Assembly: GCA_028023455.1 (NCBI GenBank)
Contig: JAQFVV010012446.1
Location: 1,302,001-1,366,000, forward strand
Source: Epiperipatus broadwayi
Taxonomy: Eukaryota > Onychophora > Udeonychophora > Euonychophora > Peripatidae
DNA length: 64,000 nucleotides
Direction of reading: 5' to 3'
The position numbers were made by a program, and so were the translations under genes. Positions 36,668-49,859 of the stretch are shown here, one piece after another (within the stretch, counting starts at the first letter, position 1; each line of letters begins with the position of its first letter). The notes under the pieces were generated by a model that made no database searches, was not told the DNA's origin, and worked only from the letters and a program-made list of their open reading frames with translations.

Positions 36668-37559
36668 AGCACTTGGTTTTGTGACCGTTTCAAATGTTAA
36701 GGATGTATTTTAATTTTAACCAATTATTGCAAATAGAACATCTAGTGTTGTATAATGAAGTAAAATAATAACAAAATAAAATATCAATAAAACAATAAAA
36801 TTAAATAGAAATTGAATTTAAGATCAAAAAATTGACTTTATAACATAACAATATACTGAATAAATAATACATATACTATACAACTTTATATAATTTTCCA
36901 TTCATTTTTAATTGATTAGTTGGTAGCTAAATTTATTGAAGTTTTATAAATATTCATACAATGAGATTTAAATTATGTGTAATATAATGGTTCATGTGTT
37001 TGCCTTTTTTTTTTATATCTTTAATGTAATTTAAATGTTTAATATTTCTTATAGCATCTATTTTATGTTTATGTTAAGTACTGAATGTATAAAGCAGATA
37101 TCTCTCCTATTAAATGCATTGTTCTTTGGCTTTTATCTCTTAACTTTCTCTGTATGACGGTAGTAAATCATATTGCAATGGTCACAATTAATTTTATATA
37201 CAATTTTTTGTATTTGATATCTTAATTTATGATTACCTATTAATTTATTCAATTTTTTATTTGACTATCCAATATTTATATTTTTATCAATATAATTTTT
37301 GTTTTTGTTAATGTATTATATATTTTAGGATAATGTGAAGTGTGATCCATTTCTTACTTGAACTATTAAATCATTTTGTACAGAAATATTTAATATAGAT
37401 TTTTTAGAATTAAAATGTATATCTTTAAATTTTTTAGATTATATCCATAATCTTTATATAATTTAATCAATTGATCCTTTTGTAAATCAGCTATATGTTT
37501 ATTATATTTATTATGTCTATATTTAAAATTTGTAAAGACTGCCATCTTTTGTACCCATT

Positions 37560-39305
37560 ATTGTGAATTATTCTAGATACATTGATGATATTTGAAATAT
37601 TGATAATAAAAGTTACGTATACTATTTATATGATTTTAATAATATATAATATTCAATTATAAAAATAGAATCTGGAAGATAAAATTAAATATTTAGATAT
37701 AGAAATTAATATTGATAATGACAAAATTATATTAAAACATTTTATTAAAGAAGATAAATTAAGAAAAATTATTCCTATAAATATATAACAAGCATGCATT
37801 CAGAAGATGATAATCATTAAAACTTTTAAATACAAAAACGATAAATATAATACACCTGGGTCTCGTTTTACGCGATAGATAGGTTCCTCAGAAAACTCGC
37901 GCAAACGAAATCGTGCAAAAATAGACGTAACTTACGTTGAAAAAGGGGGGATGCGGTCTGTGATTTTTCAAAATTCGCGTAAAAGCAAAGCACCAACGTA
38001 AAATTACTTTAAAATTCACACACAAAAAAAAAAATAATGAAATAAAATAAGACTAATAAAAAATTTCAAATTTGAAAAAAAATGATACAAGACAAACTTT
38101 TTTTAACTATAATATTTAATTTTATTCAAAATAATATATTTTTATGCATAATTTACAGTACAGTAATTTACATTTTTTTATACACGTTTTAATTATTATT
38201 GCTATTTGCCCAAAAAGGTGTTCATTTGCAAACTAGTAAAAAATCAGATTCTCATGTGATGTGATGTGATGTATTTGGCTTCTTAAACGAAGTCAAGAAT
38301 ATCTCAGCAATTATTCTCACAAGAGGAAATACAACTAGCGCCAAGTTCACTCTCATGTTGTGTTAATGGTTTTCTGTTGACAACGACGATGATTTTATTA
38401 ATTGTTTATGAACTTAGACTTATAATAATAAAAAGACATTTATTCACCACTGTTGGGAAAAATTTAATTAAAACTAACAACTAAAAATTAAATTCTTATT
38501 TTTGTCTTTAATTTTCAATTCCGTTTAAAAATCAAATTTCGTTTTACATCACATTAATTTCAAGTCGCCCATAAGTAATTTTTAAATTGTTAAATACAAT
38601 TAATAATCAGATTTTAATTTTTAATTGTACCCACTGCTATTACTGACCTTTTAAAAATAAACTTGTGGACACTAAATGATTAATAATTGATTACGTTCTT
38701 TTTTAAAAAAGCAAAAACAGAATGTGATTTAAAATGCAAAATTAACACGCACAATGTTTGAACAAATTTACATTATAATCTTGTAAAATTTAATATGCGT
38801 ATACATAAAATGTGGAAATCATGATTTTAATTTCATTATTGCATAAAATCTTACTATTATAAAGCACTGAAAATATTGAAATTACTAAGATGAAAGTCTA
38901 ATTCCAATAATGTGCTATTACTTTCAATATAACGTAAGTGCGCGAAATTTATTATTTAAAGTAATAGCGCATTATCGGACTTCGACTTCAGGTGAAAGAC
39001 GAATCGCGTAACTTCAAAATCGTGTTAAATAAATCCGCGTAAAAAGAGACCCAGGTGTATACATAAAAATATAGTTGATTTACAAAGGAATCAATTTATT
39101 AAATTATATAAAAATTATGGTTATAATCTTAAAAGTATTAAATAGTATTTCTATGCAAAATGATTATAATGATAATAATGATTCAAATAAGAAATGGATC
39201 AAATTTTTATATTCTAAAATGTATAATACATTAGTAAAAAACAAACGTTTATTGATAAACATAAATATTGAATGGTCAAATAATAAAAATCTGTATAAAT
39301 TGTAA
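37560..39305 (+). pseudogene. YIDD-type reverse transcriptase remnant (Penelope-like), split and frameshifted
   Basis: At 37575 the frame reads RYIDDI then a stop, matching the R-Y-V/I-D-D catalytic motif of Penelope-like RTs. After a frame change, 37675-37785 reads EDKIKYLDIEINIDNDKIIL then KHFIKEDKLRKIIP, like the family's FLD-x-x-I strand and T-x-x-x-RK-x-T block. The frame is then cut by a 1.2-kb TIR element (37853-39057). It resumes at about 39068 with IVDLQRNQFIKLYKNYGYN, like the thumb N-x-F-x-x-x-GYP. The gene is dead. The split halves match the order expected of a single RT, which supports the reading. Confidence 0.6.
37853..39057 (+). mobile_element. TA-flanked TIR element, copy 2 (nested)
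   Basis: The left end cacctgggtctcgttttacg and the inverted right end cacctgggtctctttttacg lie between TA dinucleotides (37851-37852 and 39058-39059). It matches the reverse complement of 22743-23878 nearly throughout, with small indels, for a length of 1,205 bp. It interrupts an RT remnant, so it inserted after that element. No transposase is encoded, and mobilisation in trans by a Tc1/mariner-type transposase is inferred from the TA target only. Confidence 0.87.
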
Positions 39306-39851
39306 GATAATTGTAAATTAAAAGATTATATAAAATACAAATAAGGAATTGTATTTAAAATTAATTGTGACCATTGCTCTATGATTTACTACCAATCATA
39401 TAGAGAAACAGAGCTAAGAGCCAAAGGACATTGCATTTAAAAGGCGAGATGATAAATCTGCTCTATACATTCATTACTTAATATATGAATATAAAATAAA
39501 TGCTACAAGAAATATCAAATCTTTAAATTACATTAAAGCTCCAAAAAAAGATAAATATATGAAACATATATTAACATAATTTAAATGTTTATATTTAACT
39601 GGTCAATTATAAATGAATGGAAAATTATATAAAGTAGTATATAAAAAGTTATATAGTATATATATTATTTATTCTGTATGGTTATGTTATATAATTCTTT
39701 GGATTTATATTATTGTGATATTGATGTTTTATTTTGTTATTGTTATTTTACTTTCACTGTAGAACACTAGATGGTGAATCTACCTGCAATAATTTGTTGC
39801 CATTAAAATACATGCTTACCACCATTTTAAAGGGGCACAAAAACAGGTGCT

Positions 39852-41028
39852 AAAAAATAATTTTTTGTGTATAATTATAGTATCTATAGCCATTTATGTT
39901 TTTTTTTTTTGAAATTATAATTTATATAAAAGAATAGCTTAATGGACCTCATTAATTTCCATTTTTGATGAATTAATAAGATTTAAGTCATGATTATACG
40001 ATAATTATCCAAAAAAATATTTTTCAAAATCTATAAAAAAACATTTACTTAAGATAAACATTTTTAAATATTTGTTGAAATGTTTAAAAAATAAGTATAT
40101 CATTTATTTATAGAGCAGAAATGAACAAAACAATTTTGCCTAGCTTCATTGTGAAAATATTTAAAAGAAAGAACATGGATTCTAAAGTTGCTATTGAAAA
40201 ACTCACAACAGAGAAATTATACCATATTTGTTATGGGCACAAAGTTATATATTTTCTTAATTTTTGATAAAACTGTCCGCACTTCTTACTTTATTCACAC
40301 TTTTGAAATCTTTATCACAGTAACTGCTTGAATGGTAACAATGGACATTTTTTTTTTAATTTTGTTTTAAAATGTTAAACAAATAGGATCTTAATATATG
40401 TATTTTTTACAAGATGTCTTGGAAGTTTTTATAAATACTATAATTATTCAATTAAGATTTTATTTTCATTTTTAAACTTGGTTTATACTAAGTTTGCATC
40501 CCTATTTATTTTTTTCGTTTCTATAGAATTGATTTTTCTGTTAATTTTAAAAAGAACATTGCATTATAAAAAATATTTATAAATTATAATTAGTGTCTTC
40601 AAAACTTTTTCTTATTCATTTTAATTAATAATGGTATTGTAGCCATTTTTTTAAAATCTATATTTAATTAGTTGTTATAAGGCATATTCTACATTTTGAA
40701 TAATAATTGTATATTTAACTAATAATGGAGAAGATGATATTTACAAATCTTGCCTTTATAAGAAGTGTAATTGTTTATAACTCCTATTAATTAAGCTTAT
40801 AATTATTATTTTTTATTCCACTGTATTTTTCACTTTTATCAGTTGGATGTATATAGAAGATCATTAACAGGCACCCCTTCAATAAAAAGTTTCAATTATG
40901 AATTAATTAATTTGGAAGGCAAACTGTATAACTATTGAATATATTTTCATGTATGTTTAAATTTACATGTACATTTGATTTTCTTAAATTTTTTTTTTTT
41001 ATAATTGGATTGATTTGTAGTTATCATA
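39852..41028. other. Intron segment, nothing recognised
   Basis: AT-rich; no exon, RNA or repeat structure was identified. Confidence 0.4.
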
Positions 41029-41030
41029 TA

Positions 41031-42109
41031 CTGTGTTTCCTAAAAATAAAATCAGGTCTTATATTAATTTTTGTTCCAAAAGACATTTTAGTGCTTATTT
41101 TCAAGGGATGTCTTATTTTTTCATGTACAAAAATCTATATTTATTCAAAATCTCATATCAACCTCCCAAACATATTTTTTCAGCAAACACCCTCTGTAAA
41201 TAGTTGAATTTTCAGCTAGCGATGTCCACTAGAATATTTATATTTATTTAAGTACAAAAACTTGTCTGTAGTCAAAATATTCTGTTTAAATTTACCATTA
41301 ATTCAAGTGTTAATTGAAGATTTGCGAGATAGAAGTGGTAACAAAAATGATCACAGTTAAGATTGATTATCCATACAAAAGCAATGAAAAAACTGCAAAA
41401 ACAAAAGTTGTGAAAACATTTTTGTATTTCACACCAACTTTCCAAATTACTCGGGTAATAGCTCACTTAGATATTTTTAATTTTTCTTTAGGAGAAAGAT
41501 TGATTTAAATTAACTAAATTTTAATTATTAAAATTACTTTCATTATTTCTTTTAGCAGGAAAAAATATTTAAGAAATAAAGCTGATTTTTTTTTTTAGCT
41601 TGAATATTTAAAAGCTATCACGATCAAATGTTGAAACTAAGTCTAGTATTCTAAATCTAAGTATTAAAATATAAATAAAATAAGTACCTAAAATTACTTA
41701 AATGAAATTATGAATTGTCTGATATACTGGCGTTTGTAGTAAGTAAAATTTTAAAATATGGTAAATCGTTCACAAAGTTAATAAAATGGTTATCTTGAAT
41801 ATAAGATTCAGCTGAGAGGAAATTGTTTTTGTATGCACATAGAATTATGTTTGTTAAAAATGTTCAATGGCAAAATACCTAAGTATCATTATAATTTATA
41901 TTATCATTTATTTAAAATATTAGTATCAATAATATTTATATATTATTTTATAATTTAATACGTGCATTATGTGCTTCAACAAATGGAAAGAAATCTGTTC
42001 ATCTTGCTGACTAAGGCTTATATTTGAGTAAGGGCTTATATTACAACTAATCTGAAGAATCATGTTAGGGTTTATTTTCTAGTTAGGTCTTATTTTCAGG
42101 GAAATACAG
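41031..42109. mobile_element. TA-flanked element with CTGTGTTTCC ends
   Basis: The left end ctgtgtttcctaaaaataaa (followed by tcaggtcttatatt) and the inverted right end ctgtatttccctgaaaataa (followed by gacct) form TIRs next to TA dinucleotides. The subterminal aaataag(acc)-type motif, repeated in both strands near each end, is a pattern I know from widespread non-autonomous DNA transposons in animals. Small open frames at 40935-41207 and 41314-41508 lie over the element but show no transposase motif. The right terminus is duplicated in tandem. Confidence 0.7.
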
Positions 42110-42175
42110 TATATGTTCAGATTGTTTAGGTCTTATTTTCAGGGAAATACACAGTATATGTTCAGATTGTTTGTC
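42085..42175 (+). repeat. Tandem duplication of the element's right terminus (about 45 bp)
   Basis: The segment aggtcttattttcagggaaa followed by tacagtatatgttcagattgttt appears at about 42085-42127. It reappears immediately after, with an extra CA before gtatatg. It looks like replication slippage or an aberrant excision or insertion at the element end. Confidence 0.85.
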
Positions 42176-42564
42176 AGCACAGGATGATGGAAAATTAAAA
42201 GTAAATATTTAAAAGTAATAATTCATTTTATTGTTTTATATTGTATTGTGTGCATATAGCTTTTTTTTTTTTGTTTACTAAAAAAATAATAAATACACTT
42301 CAGTAAATATACTATAATAATTATGCCGATTTAATATTGTGAATAGTATTATTCCATAATTCCCTATCATCTGTTTGATGTTTCAGATTGCTTTTAGACA
42401 CATTCATTATTATGATGGTGAAGTTCCTGCATCTGCCTTTTTTTTTTTCACTATCAATTTTTTGATACATTAATTGCATTTGTAATGAATTAGATTGTCT
42501 TATGATGTGATCGCAGTGAATATAATTTCATTTGTGCTTTGAGAATTTATTTGCTCACCATGGA

Positions 42565-42722
42565 ATACTCAAGTGACTTGGCAATATTATTTAAAAGACA
42601 GCAGTACTTCTAATCCCCCCCCCCCCCAGTGTCCAATTTTTGAATACTTAAGTGACTTGACAATATTATTTAAAAGACAGCAGTACTTCTAATTTTTTTC
42701 CCCCCAGTGTCCAATTTTTATA
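42565..42722 (+). repeat. Tandem duplication of about 80 bp containing a C/T homopolymer
   Basis: Two copies of aatactcaagtgacttggca through cagtgtccaattttt. In the first copy the variable tract is a run of about 14 C; in the second it is seven T followed by six C. The rest is nearly identical, showing a recent duplication with divergence concentrated in the homopolymer. Confidence 0.88.
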
Positions 42723-43041
42723 TTCATACCTGGAATTCCATCACTTGAACAATTGTGAATTTTGTTTTTGAATGTATGACAATATTTAAAATTATTTTTC
42801 CAGATTTTTTTGTTGTTGTTGTTGGAATTAGTCATTGTTAATAATGATTGAGTCAAGGATGCAAATATTGTTAATTCAATTGGTCTTTATTATCAATTAC
42901 TTAGTACATACCCTCACATTTTAAAATAAAATTAATATCTATAAAATTAGTATACCTAATTGATTTAAATACCATGTCTATAATTTGTCCTTTTTTTTCT
43001 AGAAAATATAGTTGCTATTGAAAAGTTTTATTATCCTATTT

Positions 43042-44527
43042 GGTTCTTGTAAAGTATTCACTGTACAGCCTGTGGTGGCGCTGTTTCTATTTAAAAACAT
43101 AGCGATATAACATTACCAGGCCTCTAGATTTTTTATTTTTTTCTCTCTAATATATCGTATTTTGACATAAGGCTATTTTTTCTTTTTAATATATTGTTGT
43201 TGGTTTTTTTTTTTTTGGACATAATTATTTTTTTTTTTCATTTGATAAATTTAAAACTATAATGGACACTTTTTCCTTTTTTTTGATCTCAAAAGTACAC
43301 AATTTTTACATACACTTTTTTTATTTTTATTTCCATTCTAAATCTACAGTTTTTTTACAGCCATCTTTTTTTTTTTTTGATTCGATACATTTCAAAGTCT
43401 AAGGGACAGTTTTAATTTTTTTTTTAATATCTCAAATATACACAATTTTTACTTACGACTTTCTTTTTTTTTTTTGGCTTTTAATATACTGTTTTTTTAA
43501 AACAGACGTCTTTTTTTTTGATTTAAAATTAGAATCGACACTTTCTTTTTTAATTTTTAAAAATGCGGGTTGCTGTTTATTGATTTAGCAAAAAAATCAA
43601 TGCTGTCCAATAAACTCCGCCTCAGATGTCCGTATTTGCTTAGAAACGAAAATAATTTTTGGTATTTTGACTAATATATCGATCAAGAGAGTCGATTCTC
43701 TTCCAACCAAAAGAAGCGTGTTGTTGATTGATTTGAGAAGAATTCGAAGCTGTCAAACCAATTCTGCCACACTCGGCTGTAAAGCCCTACCCTTGAACAC
43801 TGACATTCTGGGTGTTAATTAATTGACTTACAGATTAAAATAATCACAAACAAAACACAGATTCTTTTAAATCAAATAAATTTTATTCACTACGTATGAC
43901 TAAACAATAAATAAGCTGCATCATTTTTTTCTCGGTTTTTTGGGACATCCCACAATTGCAATAACATGGTAGCCATTTTGTTATTCTTTTGTTACTCTCG
44001 TCTGCGTCGTGACAGAAATGGTACTTTTTCACCAACAACTACAATCGTCTGACAGAGACGTTGACATACTTTTTTTGGTTCAAAATAACACTAAACCCCC
44101 AAAAAAACAAGCTTGGACAAATCTCAAGAATACGTTGATAATTACTAGTATGCAAAAAGATCTCAGATGGGAAATACAGAAAATCATAAACATCAACAAA
44201 CAAACAGTTGGAAAACATTCCACTCCACACACTCAGATTAAATTCAAGCAAGAATATAAATTTGGTCCCTATGCATAGGAATTAACGCTGCGATGAAAAA
44301 GCAGCAAACTATATACGATCATATAGTCTTGTTAGTTTAGACGCAGGGTTAGGACTGCAGAAGAATTGGCCGCGGATTCTAACCACTACATCTATTATCT
44401 CTTGAGCGGTTAATACGATCGGTAGTCGTGTATTAGCCGAAAGGTTTGGCCGCGAAAGCTGTATTATTGTGTTTTTACACAGAAACAGTGCCACCACAGG
44501 TTGTACAGTGAATACTTTACAACTACC
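43042..44527. mobile_element. TIR element of about 1.5 kb with GTGGTGGCGCTG-type ends
   Basis: The left end reads ggttcttgtaaagtattcac, then tgtacagcctgtggtggcgctgtttct. The right end, inverted, is ggtagttgtaaagtattcac, then tgtacaacctgtggtggcactgtttct. This gives a TIR of about 46 bp with few mismatches. The interior begins with alternating T tracts (43140-43560) and ends in a GC-richer block (44340-44480). An 89-codon frame (44009-44278) has no domain I recognise. No target duplication is clear. Confidence 0.8.
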
Positions 44528-45140
44528 TAATATTTCTATGAAGATAATTTGTGCATATAAAGTTATTAATTTGTAATTTATTTGTTGTATAAAAATAAAT
44601 ATGCACAAAGTATGATATGTATTTCTGAATCATCTTATAAAACAGAAAAATCACTAATACTAGAAAGATTGAGGACTTAAGTCGAATATCATATTATTAC
44701 CCCATCATTATCTGCTTTTTATTAATATATTTTACATAAACAGTAAAATTAAGTAACAAAGTATTCTATATAAAATGTTATTGTTTAAAATTTGTTTTAT
44801 TTTCTAAGTAAAATTACAAATTATTAGAACTATACAATTTTCACTCAACTCTAAACCTAAAAATAAGGAAGACAAAATAGAAACACATGAAGTCTGGCAA
44901 ATTTTATTTTCTGTAATGAGAAAATATTAGAATACATAATTTATTGTTTACTAATTTTATATATATACTAATTATGTTATAATGGAATTATGCTGTACTA
45001 TTGTTGAATTTATAATAAAATATCTATTTCCATTATGCCTCATGTATTTATAAAACAAATTATAGAATTGATTCAGAATTCACGTCCTGCTTAATATTAG
45101 TTCAATGAGAAAACTATGTCAAATATAACTTATTATAAAG

Positions 45141-45396
45141 TCCTATAAATATAATTTGTCCAAACTTCAAACACTTTTTAGCAAAACTCTTTATTTGTAC
45201 ATACACAGACACCTATGTTTCGACTGACCTGCAGTCTTCTTCAGAGCAAGTCTATTTTGATCTTCCAAAAAAAAAAAAAAAATAAACTTGCTCTGAAGAA
45301 GACTGCAGGTCAGTCGAAACGTAGGTGTCTGTGTATGTACAAATAAAGAGTTTTGCTAAAAAGTGTTTGAAGTTTGGATAAATTATATTTATAGGA
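45141..45396. mobile_element. Near-perfect foldback with hammerhead-like cores
   Basis: Arms 45141-45251 and 45286-45396 are almost exact inverted copies around a 34-base A-rich loop. The sequence tttgtacatacacagacacc at 45194 is mirrored at about 45327-45346. Each arm contains CTGAAGA, then GACTG-caggt-CAGTC, then GAAAC (plus 45293-45320, minus 45217-45244). The hairpin stem and loop are identical between arms, so the foldback is recent or homogenised. Confidence 0.85.
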
Positions 45397-45929
45397 TATT
45401 ACGGCAAACATAAAGAAAAGTGTGATTTTGGTTATTATAAAGTCATGATTTTATGTATAATTACAACTTACATTAAGAATGTATACCAAAAAAAAAAAAA
45501 AGTGTATTTATGGGTTTACTTACATTACACGTGAGGGTTTTTTTTTTGCCCATTTTTTTTTTGTTTTACTATTTACTTGTATTATTATTCACAAGTATCG
45601 ATTTATTATGGTTGTGAGATATCTGAGCTATTTATTCATTACTTGAGTTATTTTCTATGAAAAAGGACATTATCAAAAGTAGACAGTATTATTTAGATAC
45701 TATTATTATAGCTTTTGGTGCTAGTATTATGGACAAAGACGCCGCTCGATGGCGCCGTTATCACGCTAAAACTATAAAATATGAACATTCCCCGGCCGTT
45801 GATTTTAATCATTTTGATGTAAAAAACAAAATTGTTTTTTTGGGCCTGGTTTGCAGACCGTACTGTAGCTGTCAGAGGGCGCGGCGACATCATCAACAAA
45901 CGGCCTGAAAATGGCAAGTGATAAATTTT

Positions 45930-46265
45930 TTTACAAAACGCCTCAAAATCGACAAATAAAAATGCCTAAGGCAATATATGTACAGCAAATAAAGCGAAAA
46001 CTACAAATTAAAAAAAAATTAAAGAAAATGCTACAAAATTCAAATAATAAAAACAAAAAATCATGAAAATTGCATTATGAGGTATACCCCCCCCCCCCCC
46101 AAAATCAAAAAAAACGCCTCAAAATCGACAAATAAAAATGCCTCAGACAATATATGTATAGCAAATACATCGAAAACAACAAATTATAAAAAAATTAAAG
46201 AAAATGCTACAAAATTCAAATACTAACACCAAAAAACCATGAAGATTCTATCAAGAGATATACCT
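45930..46265 (-). repeat. Two tandem units of about 170 bp, left arm
   Basis: The unit aacgcctcaaaatcgacaaa then taaaaatgcct starts at about 45939 and about 46112. Each is followed by gcaaata, an aattaaagaaaatgctac word and a purine/poly-C segment. The right arm has three units (49860-50305), so the arms differ in copy number. Confidence 0.85.
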
Positions 46266-49200
46266 CCCTCCACAATCTGACAATTCACAAAACATGGCGG
46301 CCAAAAAAAGCGGGAAAATACGAAAAAAATCAAATCATTTACCTTCAACATAAATATGCATCTAAGTTCATATTAAAAAGCAATTCCCCCAACTGGTCAA
46401 AACGTAACACAGATTAATATGTAGTAAGTAATAAAAAAAATAAGCAGAAAATGCTATAAAATGCAAACTATAAAAAAATAGGATCAACAGCCCCCCCCCC
46501 TACAATCTGGACATTCAGAAGGAAGCATGGCGGCCAAAAATAGCGGGGATCAAATTATTTACCTTAAACATAAATATGCATCTAAATTGATATAGAAAAG
46601 CAATTAATTGTTCTCTGGCTTTCAAATTAATGCATATGTAAATGGAGCAGTAATATTTAAATAATCAAAAAGCAATCATTACCGACCCCTCCCCACTAAT
46701 CAAAACGTAATAAATGGTATCAATATTTTAAGATTGTTTAAGTAACAGACCTAATAAGAATTCATATCATAGATTAATACGTAGTAAGTAATTAAATAGA
46801 ATTATAGTAAGTTTAAAAGAGAAGATGGAAATATTACTTTGTTGCATTTTTTTTTTGTTCAAGAAATTGTTTTTCACCGTTATATAGATTAAATCACATA
46901 TTGTAATTGTAGTTTCAAAATGACTATCCCCTTCCCCCATTTAGTGACTTTTCTAAAACTAAGAACTCATAACACAGATTAATACGTACTAAGTGATTAA
47001 ATATGGCAACAACGGACTAACTTTTATAAAATGTACTAAATCTTATGAATATTTAAAAAATCAAACACTATCTGCACATGTGCTGTGCATTATTTAAGTA
47101 ATAGATATAACTCCTCAACACAGATTAATACAGTACATAGTAAGAAAGTTTAAAAAAGAAAGTGGTAAAAATTACCTTGTTCCAAATTCGGTTCAGAGCC
47201 ATTTGCACAATGATGACTCGATCATGATGTTCTGCAAAATGTAGCTTTGCTGGTAAATTTCTTAACACTTTTAGCAATGATGATTTCAGCAGATTAAAAA
47301 AATTATTTAACAGAAGGTATCTAGAAACACTAGCAATTATTTAAATCAAGTTATGCACACATATATAATATCCCAATTCATTTTAAAAATAATAAACAAT
47401 TGTCCACTATATTCATATTATTTTCAATTATGTTTTTATTTAAACAAAGTTGCAAGTTCATCTACATTTTTTTAATGAGAGAAGTGTAATTACAAACATG
47501 AAATATTCTCTCCCCCCCCCCTTTACTTGACAGCAAAAAATACTGTAAATACTTTTAAAAGAAAAGTCTTTCAACATCAAATTATTTATCTTTAAAGCAA
47601 TTAATTGTTATCTGGCTTTCAAATTATGACATATGTAAATTGATCAATAATATTTAAATAATAATCAATGTAAAAAAGGAATACAAAACATAATTACCAA
47701 AGTCTTTCGGAAAAGATTTTAACACTAAGAGCAAATATGGCAGAAATTAGCGTGAAAAAAAAGTTTTGAGTTAAAATTTGCGCATATCTAATGTTGTATT
47801 CTTCTCCATCAAAAAATAATCCTAATTAAGTTTGTCAAAAAATAAACATTATCCCAACAACTTGTATTTCTAGCACTACAAAATAATTTAAACGTCATAA
47901 TAGAACTAAGCAGGTATTTCAAAACTCTACTTTAGCTACATTTTAAGTAAATTAGTTAGCTTTGGAAATGATATTCTCTATTACGTCATATTTCATTTCA
48001 CAGTTTGTTCTTTCAAAATTAAAGTGCATACTATAAAAGAAGGATGACCGGAAATTCATTTTGGATATCATGACTTAATAGAGATTTGACATCAAAAATA
48101 TAATTTCCAAAGCCAACAAATTTAACTAAAACATAAGTGAACTAGACTTTTGGAATACCAGCTTTGTTCTATTTTGACGTGTTAATTATTTTGTAGTGCT
48201 AGAAATACAAGTTGTTGGGATAATGTTTATTTTTTGACAAACTTAATTAGGATTATTTTTTGATGGAGAAGAATACAACATTAGATATGCGCAAATTTTA
48301 ACTCAAAACTTTTTTTTCACGCTAATTTCTGCCATATTTGCTCTTAGTGTTAAAATCTTTTCCGAAAGACTTTGGTAATTATGTTTTGTATTCCTTTTTT
48401 ACATTGATTATTATTTAAATATTATTGATCAATTTACATATGTCATAATTTGAAAGCCAGATAACAATTAATTGCTTTAAAGATAAATAATTTGATGTTG
48501 AAAGACTTTTCTTTTAAAAGTATTTACAGTATTTTTTGCTGTCAAGTAAAGGGGAGGGGGGGAGAGAATATTTCATGTTTGTAATTACACTTCTCTCATT
48601 AAAAAAATGTAGATGAACTTGCAACTTTGTTTAAATAAAAACATAATTGAAAATAATATGAATATAGTGGACAATTGTTTATTATTTTTAAAATGAATTG
48701 GGATATTATATATGTGTGCATAACTTGATTTAAATAATTGCTAGTGTTTCTAGATACCTTCTGTTAAATAATTTTTTTAATCTGCTGAAATCATCATTGC
48801 TAAAAGTGTTAAGAAATTTACCAGCAAAGCTACATTTTGCAGAACATCATGATCGAGTCATCATTGTGCAAATGGCTCTGAACCGAATTTGGAACAAGGT
48901 AATTTTTACCACTTTCTTTTTTAAACTTTCTTACTATGTACTGTATTAATCTGTGTTGAGGAGTTATATCTATTACTTAAATAATGCACAGCACATGTGC
49001 AGATAGTGTTTGATTTTTTAAATATTCATAAGATTTAGTACATTTTATAAAAGTTAGTCCGTTGTTGCCATATTTAATCACTTAGTACGTATTAATCTGT
49101 GTTATGAGTTCTTAGTTTTAGAAAAGTCACTAAATGGGGGAAGGGGATAGTCATTTTGAAACTACAATTACAATATGTGATTTAATCTATATAACGGTGA

Positions 49201-49859
49201 AAAACAATTTCTTGAACAAAAAAAAATGCAACAAAGTAATATTTCCATCTTCTCTTTTAAACTTACTATAATTCTATTTAATTACTTACTACGTATTAAT
49301 CTATGATATGAATTCTTATTAGGTCTGTTACTTAAACAATCTTAAAATATTGATACCATTTATTACGTTTTGATTAGTGGGGAGGGGTCGGTAATGATTG
49401 CTTTTTGATTATTTAAATATTACTGCTCCATTTACATATGCATTAATTTGAAAGCCAGAGAACAATTAATTGCTTTTCTATATCAATTTAGATGCATATT
49501 TATGTTTAAGGTAAATAATTTGATCCCCGCTATTTTTGGCCGCCATGCTTCCTTCTGAATGTCCAGATTGTAGGGGGGGGACTGTTGATCCTATTTTTTT
49601 ATAGTTTGCATTTTATAGCATTTTCTGCTTATTTTTTTTATTAGTTACTACATATTAATCTGTGTTACGTTTTGACCAGTTGGGGGAATTGCTTTTTAAT
49701 ATGAACTTAGATGCATATTTATGTTGAAGGTAAATGATTTGATTTTTTTCGTATTTTCCCGCTTTTTTTGGCCGCCATGTTTTGTGAATTGTCAGATTGT
49801 GGAGGGAGGTATATCTCTTGATAGAATCTTCATGGTTTTTTGGTTTTAGTATTTGAATT

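Larger units (their letters stand above)
36668..39851 (+). mobile_element. Inverted-repeat element with reverse transcriptase remnant, interrupted by a TIR element
   Basis: Left arm about 36668-37205 and right arm about 39342-39851 are diverged inverted copies. The left end agcacttggttttgtgacc matches the inverted right end agcacctgtttttgtgcccc. Other pairs are ggatgtattttaatttt with catgtattttaatggc, and the block around gacggtagtaaatcatattg followed by caatggtcacaatt at 37156-37190, inverted at 39367-39400. An RT remnant on the plus strand lies between the arms and is itself split by a 1.2-kb TA-flanked element. The layout parallels the element at 1.82-2.86 kb. Confidence 0.7.

Noticed and set aside
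44009-44278. 89-codon open frame in the 1.5-kb TIR element as a transposase
   Set aside because: No DDE or other transposase motif, too short, and no related frame nearby.
45657-45917. Overlapping frames on both strands at the palindromic element's left end
   Set aside because: GC-rich TIR sequence lacks stops on both strands; no domain.
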